Assembly: GCA_934636425.1 (NCBI GenBank)
Contig: CAKUAV010000040.1
Span: 1-19,345 of the forward strand
DNA: 19,345 nucleotides
DNA from: an uncultured Clostridia bacterium
GTDB lineage: Bacteria; Bacillota; Clostridia; Christensenellales; Aristaeellaceae
Reading direction: 5' to 3'
Under the pieces are notes generated by a model. That model was not told where the DNA came from and did no database searches. It was given only the letters and a program-made list of their open reading frames with translations. Positions 1 to 5,886 of this stretch are shown in pieces; within the stretch, counting starts at the first letter, position 1; each line of letters opens with the position of its first letter. The translations under genes and the position numbers were made by a program.

Positions 1-408
1 GTTGACCACGGGCAGGATCTCGAGATCGTGATCGAGCGCCATGTAGACGTTGGCCAGCGTCTGCGCCTCGATGCCCTGCGTCGCGTCCACCACCAGCACA
101 GCGCCCTCGCAGGCGGCCAGCGCGCGGGACACCTCATAGGTGAAGTCGACGTGGCCGGGGGTGTCGATCAGGTTGAACTCGTAGGTCCTGCCGTCCTTTG
201 CAGTGTAGGGCAGGCGTATGGCCTTCGACTTGATGGTGATGCCGCGCTCGCGCTCCAATTCCATCGAGTCGAGCACCTGCTCGGTCATGTCGCGCTGCGC
301 CATCACGCCGGTGGCCTCGAGCAGCCGGTCGGCCAGCGTGGACTTGCCGTGATCGATGTGCGCAATGATGCAGAAATTGCGGATGTTGTCCTGAAGCTTA
401 TTTTGCAT
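1..408 (-). CDS. lepA: Elongation factor 4 (LepA), N-terminal part, cut by window edge
   Basis: This is the first 136 codons of the ribosomal back-translocase GTPase EF4/LepA, a cytoplasmic translation factor. Translated on the minus strand from the ATG at 408-406, it opens with MQNKLQDNIRNFCIIAHIDH. The G1/P-loop reads AHIDHGKS (about residues 16-23), the effector segment contains ERERGITIKSKA, and the G3 motif is DTPGH. The protein then follows the LepA consensus through SRALAACEGAVLVVDATQG. The G4 NKxD motif would lie just beyond the left edge. These segments separate LepA from EF-G and other translational GTPases, so the identity is firm. The start is supported by a GAGGAG ribosome binding site at about 419-425 and by a promoter further upstream (470-498). 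It is transcribed away from the LUD gene. Only the 5' end is present, because the window stops inside the gene. Confidence 0.97.
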   Translation of the reverse strand, partial: MQNKLQDNIRNFCIIAHIDHGKSTLADRLLEATGVMAQRDMTEQVLDSMELERERGITIKSKAIRLPYTAKDGRTYEFNLIDTPGHVDFTYEVSRALAACEGAVLVVDATQGIEAQTLANVYMALDHDLEILPVVN

Positions 409-469
409 GGACGTGCGATCTCCTCTATATAAACAGTTTGAGACACAATGGGCATAATAATTCTCTATT

Positions 470-498
470 ATTTTACGTCATGCCGCGCCGCGCGTCAA
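470..498 (-). promoter_or_regulatory. Sigma-A-type promoter for lepA
   Basis: On the minus strand a -35 TTGACG (498-493) is separated by exactly 17 bases from a -10 TAAAAT (475-470). Transcription would begin near 463 and give a leader of about 55 bases before the lepA ATG at 408. The element was found by eye. Confidence 0.7.
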
Positions 499-506
499 TC
501 GCCGTA

Positions 507-535
507 TTGTTATTTGTTGGGCGGCGTGCTATAAT
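507..535 (+). promoter_or_regulatory. Sigma-A-type promoter for the LUD-domain gene
   Basis: TTGTTA at 507-512, a 17-base spacer, then a perfect TATAAT at 530-535. Initiation near 542 would give a leader of about 23 bases before the ATG at 565. The -35 box lies only 8 bases from the -35 box of the divergent lepA promoter, so the two polymerase sites are back to back. Confidence 0.8.
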
Positions 536-564
536 GACAAAAAAGGCAGAGGGGAGAAAAGAGC

Positions 565-1170
565 ATGAGCGCACTTATGGAGAAGCTGGAAAAGCGCGGC
601 TTTATCGCGCATCACTTTGCGACGGGCGAGGAGGCGGCGCGGTTCGTTCTTGAGTCGATTCCCGCGGGCAAAAGCGTGGGCGTCGGCGGCTCGATGACGG
701 TCAGAGCGCTGAAACTGGACGAGCGCCTGACGGAAAAGGGCTGCATCGTTTACTGGCACTGGACGGCGGAAAACAAGCCGGAGGCGCTCAGGCGCGCGCA
801 GCAGGCGGACGTGTATCTTTCCTCGGCCAACGCCATCGATGAGGACGGCGTGCTCTACAACATCGACGGTACGGGCAACCGCGTGAGCGCGCTCTCGTTC
901 GGCCCGGGCGAGGTGTTCGTGATCGCGGGCGCGAACAAGCTGGTCGAGGGCGGCGAAAAAGCGGCGATCGAGCGCATCAGGACGCAGGCCTGCGGCAAAA
1001 ACGCGCGCCGTCTGGGGCTGAACACGCCCTGCGCGAAGCTCAATCGCTGCGCGGGCGAGGGCGGCTGTTCATCGCCGCAGCGGATGTGCAGCGTCACGCA
1101 GAAGCTCGAGCGCGCGCCGGGCAAATGGGCGTTTCACGTCGTGCTGGTCGACGAAGCGCTGGGATATTAA
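565..1170 (+). CDS. LUD-domain protein (lactate-utilisation / DUF162 family), stand-alone clostridial type
   Basis: This is a 201-residue cytoplasmic protein of the LUD (LutB/LutC, DUF162) family. The sequence shows GVGGSMT at residues 39-45, SANAIDEDGVLYN at about 87-99 with DGTGNRVSAL just after, and VFVIAGANKL at 117-126, all typical of the LUD fold. The C-terminal tail has four spaced cysteines (156, 162, 168, 175) in TPCAKLNRCAGEGGCSSPQR plus SVTQ, as in stand-alone clostridial members, and may bind a metal or iron-sulfur cluster. In the Lut operon relatives act in lactate oxidation, but here there are no lutA or lutB neighbours, so the substrate is unknown. The ATG is preceded by GGGGAG at 551-556 and a good promoter. 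The stop codon TAA is formed by the TTAA that flanks the adjoining MITE-like element. Confidence 0.9.
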   Translation: MSALMEKLEKRGFIAHHFATGEEAARFVLESIPAGKSVGVGGSMTVRALKLDERLTEKGCIVYWHWTAENKPEALRRAQQADVYLSSANAIDEDGVLYNIDGTGNRVSALSFGPGEVFVIAGANKLVEGGEKAAIERIRTQACGKNARRLGLNTPCAKLNRCAGEGGCSSPQRMCSVTQKLERAPGKWAFHVVLVDEALGY

Positions 1171-1334
1171 GGCGACACCGCACAACTCGGCGGCGCGTCA
1201 GACGATGTCTTTTCCGCCATCTGCGGCATGCAAATTCCTCGATTTACCTCCAGTAAACCTTCGAAATTTGCATTTGCATCTGACGAAAAATCCATTCGCC
1301 GGCCGACCACCTCATTTGTGCGGTGTCGCCTTAA
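1167..1334. mobile_element. MITE-like element, 160 bp, with perfect terminal inverted repeats and TTAA flanks
   Basis: The core spans 1171-1330. Its left end GGCGACACCGCACAA (1171-1185) is exactly complementary to its right end TTGTGCGGTGTCGCC (1316-1330). Both ends are flanked by TTAA (1167-1170 and 1331-1334), which reads either as a 4-bp target duplication or as four more bases of inverted repeat. The interior is also partly self-complementary. Arms around 1231-1249 and 1252-1271 mirror each other about a centre near 1250, the exact midpoint of the core, so the whole unit could fold into one long imperfect hairpin. No transposase or convincing reading frame lies inside. Such non-autonomous elements are moved in trans by a related transposase; which family cannot be told from this window. 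It sits between the LUD stop codon and that gene's terminator. Confidence 0.8.
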
Positions 1335-1350
1335 AAGAATGATTGCAAAG

Positions 1351-1375
1351 AGCCGGGCGATGCGTCCGGCTTTTT
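1351..1375 (+). terminator. Intrinsic terminator after the LUD gene (copy 1)
   Basis: AGCCGGGCG, loop ATG, then CGTCCGGCT forms a 9-bp GC-rich stem (one G-U pair) at 1351-1371, followed by TTTTT. Without the MITE-like element it would lie only about 16 bases after the LUD stop. An identical hairpin recurs at 1636. Confidence 0.85.
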
Positions 1376-1635
1376 GCATGTCAAAAAGGGTTTTGATATG
1401 CCGGCGGATGGGGGAATCCAGTTCTTTCGTCACCATTCCCCCTGCCGCTTTTTGATGAAAATCTCTCAGATTTCATGGCGCAAAAACTGCAACGAAACGA
1501 TTCTTGTTCCGGAAAATGGGATTTTCCACCGCTTTCAATCGTTCCGCGCCCGCCGTACACGCCGCCGGGCGCGATTAAAAGCTCGAGAGCGGTTCGGCCT
1601 TTTCGATGGCTCCAAAGGTTTTTTCGACAGTCTGG
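1376..1635. repeat. Hairpin-rich intergenic repeat unit bracketed by two identical terminators
   Basis: No gene is seen here. The stretch holds several inverted repeats. GGGGGAAT near 1411 pairs with ATTCCCCC near 1433-1440, and ATGAAAATCT pairs with AGATTTCAT near 1455-1475. A GGAAAATGGGATTTTCC motif occurs at about 1511. The 3' half (about 1510-1635) shares an ordered series of short blocks with the tandem array at 18985-19104: GGGATTTTCC, GCCCGCCG, CTCGAGAG, TTCGATGG/TTCCGATGG and CAGTCTGG. In both places the unit ends in CAGTCTGG and is followed at once by a strong GC hairpin. I read it as a diverged member of the same dispersed family; the alignment is by eye. Confidence 0.55.
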
Positions 1636-1661
1636 AGCCGGGCGATGCGTCCGGCTTTTTT
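1636..1661 (+). terminator. Intrinsic terminator, identical copy 2
   Basis: The same 21-base hairpin as at 1351-1371 is repeated at 1636-1656, followed by a longer T tract. It lies 33 bases before the -35 of the next promoter, so it would insulate the secreted-protein operon from upstream readthrough. Confidence 0.8.
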
Positions 1662-1693
1662 ATTTGTTTTGAAAATTAAAATCAAAAAAGATA

Positions 1694-1727
1694 TTGCAAA
1701 TAATTGGAATATAACGTATACTATAAT
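1694..1727 (+). promoter_or_regulatory. Promoter of the secreted-protein operon
   Basis: TTGCAA at 1694-1699, a 17-base spacer, then TATACT at 1717-1722, overlapping a second perfect hexamer TATAAT at 1722-1727 that has no good -35 at 17 bases. The flanking DNA is very AT-rich compared with the rest of the window. The leader before the ATG at 1803 is about 70-75 bases. The promoter at 8342 uses the same -35 hexamer. Confidence 0.7.
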
Positions 1728-1802
1728 CAATGGCCGATCTTTATGATAAAGACCTGCAGGAGCGACTGATTATCTGGAACGAAACGACAGGAGGACGTCT
1801 GT

Positions 1803-4800
1803 ATGAGGAAGCGCGCATGGGTATCCTGGATGCTGATCATTGCCATTATGATTACGCTGTGGCCGGCGGCGGTCGGCTACGCGCTGGAGCGGCCGGTTGT
1901 TTATCCGGAGATGAACGACGGCAGGGAGAGCGAGTACATTGGGGAAACCGAGCGGGTCAGGGTGTATGACAACGGCGAGAAGAAGAAGGTCAAAGTGATG
2001 ACCGTGCCGGTGGATGAAGTACAGGCCCTTGTGTGGCGGCCGGTGAGCGGCGCGTCCTATTATCTCTATTCAATTCGCGATGTTGACAATGACGAGCCGG
2101 TCATCGTCAATGAGCAGATGACGAACTATTGGATCAATCTGGCGGATATGCTGGACTGGGATGGGCCGCTTGCGTACGGCGTGACGTACAAGATCGCCGC
2201 CGCGGCCTGCACATCCCCGGACGACTGCTACTGGAGCAGCGAGCCCTTCTATTTCCGGCTGGTGGAGACGGTGCAGCCGGAAGAGCCCGTCACGCCCGAG
2301 CCGGAACCCGTTCAGTTCTCGGGCGCTTTCGATCAGGAGCGCATAGAGCTGACCGTGGGGGACATAACGAGAGTCAGCGGCAGCGTGAACTGCGCCGGCG
2401 ACACGCTGAACCGCGTGACCTATCAGATCGACGGCTGGGCGGGCGACGACGGCAACAACCGCTACTGCTCTCAGGACGTGCAGAACGTGACGAGCGTCGA
2501 TCTGTCTCAGATGAGCCAGCTCGTGCTGGATACGACGCGCGCGCCGCTGAACGTGCCGGGAACATACACGCTGCGGCTGGTTGCGTCTGTGGAAAGCGGC
2601 GAGTGGGCGCATCTGGCGGAGATGACAGTCGTTGTCAATCCGGCAGACGAGCCGACGCATTCTGTGACGGAGGTTCCCGAGCCGCAGGCTGAGCTGAGCG
2701 GCGCGTTTGCAAGCGATTACATTGAACTGAATATCGGCGACGTGACGACAGTGGGCGGCAGCGTGAGCTGCGCCGGCAGCACGCTGAACCGCGTGACCTA
2801 TCAGATCGACGGCTGGGCGGGCGACGACGGCAACAACCGTTACTGCTCTCAGGACGTGCAGAACGTGACGAGCGTCGATCTGTCTCAGATGAGCCAGCTC
2901 GTGCTGGATACGACGCGCGCGCCGCTGAACGTGCCGGGAACATACACGCTGCGGCTGGTTGCGTCTGTGGAAAGCGGCGAGTGGGCGCATCTGGCGGAGA
3001 TGACAGTCGTTGTCAATCCGGCAGACGAGCCGACGCATTCTGTGACGGAGGTTCCTGTAACCCCGGCTCCCGCAACAGAAGCCCCCGCGCCGCAGGCTGA
3101 GCTGAAAGCCGACATTATGAATAGCAGCATCGCGGTGAAGCTGGGCGATACGGCGCGCATAGAAGGCTGGGTAACCTGTGAAGGCGGTCAGCTGGAGCGC
3201 GTGACATATCTCATTACGGGTCATCCCGTCGAGGGCGATCCGAACAATCGCCAGTATAGCGCGGCGCTGGGCAATGTGAGCGAGCTTGATCTGGCGGAGG
3301 CGGACGAGCTGATACTGGACACGAACCGCACTCCGCTGAATGCGCCGGGCGATTATCAGATAGAAGTGTATGCTAAAGCCGTGGGCATGGAGCAGGGCGC
3401 GCGGCTTGCGAACGTGCAGGTGCACGTATACACAGGCGAGGAGACTGAAACGCATCCTACGCCCGGCAATAGTCCGCAGCCGACGATAGACGAGAGCAGA
3501 AAACCTGGAGACGGCAATGACAATACTCTGCCGCCGGCCACTAATGATGTGACAACGCCGGCTCCCACGGTGGATTTGTCTGGCGTCAAGCTGCAGGGAC
3601 AGTTCGATGATGATAGCGTCGAGCTGAATCTGGGAGAAAGTATGCGCGTGAGCGGCACGGTTGCGTGCAGTGGCGATACGATTGTGCGCGTGACATATCA
3701 CTTTAAGGATCATGAGGTTTCTGGTGATCCGAACAATCGCTATTGTACGGCAGTGCTTTCCGGGCAGGACTATGTTGCGCTGGAGTCGCTTGGCGATCTG
3801 CTGCTGGATACGGCGCGCGATCCTCTGAACAAGGGAGGAAGCTATACGCTGGAGCTGTGGGCTGCGACAGCCAGGGGGAAAGCGGAATGCGTTGACACCA
3901 TGACCGTGGTGGTGAATGTGATTTGCCCGGTTTACGGCGGCGCGCACAAAATGGACTATACGGGTTTTGAAGCGGCGCATCCGCATAAGGTGTTCCGCCG
4001 CTGCGCGTGCGGAAAAGCGGAGTATACGGGCGCATATCAGAAGATGAATCCCTGCTGCGAATGCGGCAATCACTATAAGGACGGCATCAGCGAATCTGCC
4101 GGCCAGTATTCGGCGCATTGCAATAAGTGCGGGATGAATATTGCCCTGACGAGCACGTCCCTGCTGAGCAAGGGCGATCGCGGCGAGGCGGTTCGCGCGC
4201 TTCAGAATCAGCTGATCGCGCTGGGTTATAGTGTCAGCGGCGGAGCAGACGCGATTTTCGGCTCCGGGACGGAGAAAGCGCTGGCGCAGTATCAGGAGGA
4301 TATGCTGAAGAAGAACCCTGCTCTGACGGTGAGCAAGGGTGTTTTGGATGCGGAGACGTGGAAGGCACTGTATAACTATGAAGTGAGGCCTGATGATGAA
4401 AGCAGTACAGCTGTGCCGCAGGAGTGCGTGCATGAAGTTGGGTTCGAAAGTGAACATCCCTATCACAAAGCATATTGTCTGAAGTGTGGCAAGTATCTTA
4501 CAAATGATGAAAGAAATGTCACAGCGAACAAGAGCATAGTTACACAGGAATTATCGACGTGCGATAAGTGCTTTTCGCGGGATGGAAATCATCAGGAACG
4601 TGCATTGGCCATGGCAAAGTTAGTGCAGGAAGCTTATGATATGTCAGGAGTGGGAAGCCGGGCAAACAGACTTGAGATTCGCGATGGATGGGAATCGCAA
4701 ACAGAAGCGTTGATTAAAACGTCATGGACAAACGATGGTGAATTGGTACTTTCAATAGCATTCGAAGGTTCAATTGAATTTGTCGATGACTGGGCGAGGG

Positions 4801-5840
4801 ATTTTGTGGCGACTCCGACATGGGAAGGCATTCATCTTGGGTTTGATACGGGTATTAAGCGATTTATGGATAGGTATATAGATAATGCAGGACACATTGA
4901 AGTTTCGGCACAATACGGTGATACAATATGGGAAGGAGAGCGCAGTTTAAAGTACATAATTGAATGGATTAGGACTCATTCAAATTCGCGTCTGCGTATT
5001 ACTGGACATAGTATGGGCGGGGCATATGCTCAATGTCTGACGTATTACATGATTAGCAAATATGGAATATCGTCAGAACAGATAGAAACATATACGTTTG
5101 CATCGCCGATTCCATTCACTGTTCCTTTCGTGAATCGGCATAGTGAATTGAATAATGCTCATATATATAATTATGTGATTAATCAAGACGTTGTTACGAG
5201 AGTAGGCGTAGGAGATCTGAACCTAATTGAACCGATATATAAAAAAATTAAAGATATAGTTTCTTACACATATACATATGGGAGAATGGGAGGATATAGT
5301 GAGGTGGGGAGTCATGTGGGAAAGATTGCATATTTGTACTCGGATACGTCTTATGATGTTCTAAATATTGTGGCAAATATTGCTAAAAATCATGCGCTCA
5401 GTACATATATACAACTAATTCGAAAAAGGCCGGTTGATACGCTGAGTGTTAAAGGAATAATTGCATCTTATGATTCGAAAATGAAATCGATCGCTGATAA
5501 TTTCGAGAAAATGAAAGGAGCTATTGATCAAGAGTACGATTTGGTGGTGAAGTATGCAGATGGAAGATGCTATGGGCTCTTGGGCACATTAAAAGGATAC
5601 TCATACATTAGCCTGCTGCAGGGTTGGGATGACTTGGAAAAGAAGTACATTACGCAATACGGAGTAGAGCGGATAGGGTTATGTCTGAGGGATACCATAA
5701 GTGAAAATGCAGGTGATGTAGTTATTCCGATGGCAGGCAGTATGGCATATCCGGTTGAAAAAATTGCATATGACAGAGCCTTTCTGGCGGAAGAATTCCA
5801 TGTAGCCTATCAGAATTGGAAGAATGTGTTCGGATCATAG
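1803..5840 (+). CDS. Secreted multidomain class-3 lipase-like protein with peptidoglycan-binding domain
   Basis: A 1345-residue protein, exported and probably wall-associated. A signal peptide spans residues 1-27 (cleavage after GYA likely), then an Fn3-like segment (about 60-165). Four related beta-rich modules of about 107 residues follow at 172-278, 298-404, 434-543 and 597-705, joined by Pro/Thr linkers. A peptidoglycan-binding-1 domain lies at 787-860 (LLSKGDRGEAVRALQNQL), flanked on both sides by similar Cys/His modules (CACGK, CCECG, CNKCG; then CLKCGK, CDKC). The C-terminal alpha/beta hydrolase resembles Lipase_3, with nucleophile elbow GHSMGG and Ser1070; Asp1129 and His1171 are candidate triad members. 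AGGAGG at 1789-1794 sets the start. The lipase half is clearly AT-rich while the N-terminal half is GC-rich, so the gene appears chimeric. Substrate is unknown: lipid, wall ester or other acyl ester. It shares a transcript with the next gene (46-bp gap). Confidence 0.85.
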   Translation: MRKRAWVSWMLIIAIMITLWPAAVGYALERPVVYPEMNDGRESEYIGETERVRVYDNGEKKKVKVMTVPVDEVQALVWRPVSGASYYLYSIRDVDNDEPVIVNEQMTNYWINLADMLDWDGPLAYGVTYKIAAAACTSPDDCYWSSEPFYFRLVETVQPEEPVTPEPEPVQFSGAFDQERIELTVGDITRVSGSVNCAGDTLNRVTYQIDGWAGDDGNNRYCSQDVQNVTSVDLSQMSQLVLDTTRAPLNVPGTYTLRLVASVESGEWAHLAEMTVVVNPADEPTHSVTEVPEPQAELSGAFASDYIELNIGDVTTVGGSVSCAGSTLNRVTYQIDGWAGDDGNNRYCSQDVQNVTSVDLSQMSQLVLDTTRAPLNVPGTYTLRLVASVESGEWAHLAEMTVVVNPADEPTHSVTEVPVTPAPATEAPAPQAELKADIMNSSIAVKLGDTARIEGWVTCEGGQLERVTYLITGHPVEGDPNNRQYSAALGNVSELDLAEADELILDTNRTPLNAPGDYQIEVYAKAVGMEQGARLANVQVHVYTGEETETHPTPGNSPQPTIDESRKPGDGNDNTLPPATNDVTTPAPTVDLSGVKLQGQFDDDSVELNLGESMRVSGTVACSGDTIVRVTYHFKDHEVSGDPNNRYCTAVLSGQDYVALESLGDLLLDTARDPLNKGGSYTLELWAATARGKAECVDTMTVVVNVICPVYGGAHKMDYTGFEAAHPHKVFRRCACGKAEYTGAYQKMNPCCECGNHYKDGISESAGQYSAHCNKCGMNIALTSTSLLSKGDRGEAVRALQNQLIALGYSVSGGADAIFGSGTEKALAQYQEDMLKKNPALTVSKGVLDAETWKALYNYEVRPDDESSTAVPQECVHEVGFESEHPYHKAYCLKCGKYLTNDERNVTANKSIVTQELSTCDKCFSRDGNHQERALAMAKLVQEAYDMSGVGSRANRLEIRDGWESQTEALIKTSWTNDGELVLSIAFEGSIEFVDDWARDFVATPTWEGIHLGFDTGIKRFMDRYIDNAGHIEVSAQYGDTIWEGERSLKYIIEWIRTHSNSRLRITGHSMGGAYAQCLTYYMISKYGISSEQIETYTFASPIPFTVPFVNRHSELNNAHIYNYVINQDVVTRVGVGDLNLIEPIYKKIKDIVSYTYTYGRMGGYSEVGSHVGKIAYLYSDTSYDVLNIVANIAKNHALSTYIQLIRKRPVDTLSVKGIIASYDSKMKSIADNFEKMKGAIDQEYDLVVKYADGRCYGLLGTLKGYSYISLLQGWDDLEKKYITQYGVERIGLCLRDTISENAGDVVIPMAGSMAYPVEKIAYDRAFLAEEFHVAYQNWKNVFGS
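2403..3055 (+). repeat. Near-identical in-gene direct repeat, 275 bp, period 378 bp
   Basis: Positions 2403-2677 and 2781-3055 match base for base except one silent change in an Arg codon (CGC versus CGT) by my reading. The unit encodes most of modules 1 and 2 of the lipase-like protein. Homology continues more weakly upstream of each copy. Modules 3 and 4 are only distantly similar, so this pair arose by recent duplication or was homogenised by gene conversion. The 378-bp period is exactly 126 codons, which preserves the frame. Confidence 0.95.
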
Positions 5841-5886
5841 CTTTAGTAAACGAGACAGCTGATAAAAGGAAAAGGAGAAATTTTGT

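Noticed and set aside
1228..1455. Small open frame inside the MITE-like element
   Set aside because: It crosses the element's right end and a terminator hairpin, lacks a ribosome site and resembles nothing known.
2070..4466. Long minus-strand open frame (798 codons) opposite the lipase-like gene
   Set aside because: It is the antisense shadow of a GC-rich, internally repeated gene. It has no ribosome site or recognisable domain and is full of Arg/His/Ala, while the plus strand has signal peptide, domains and promoter.
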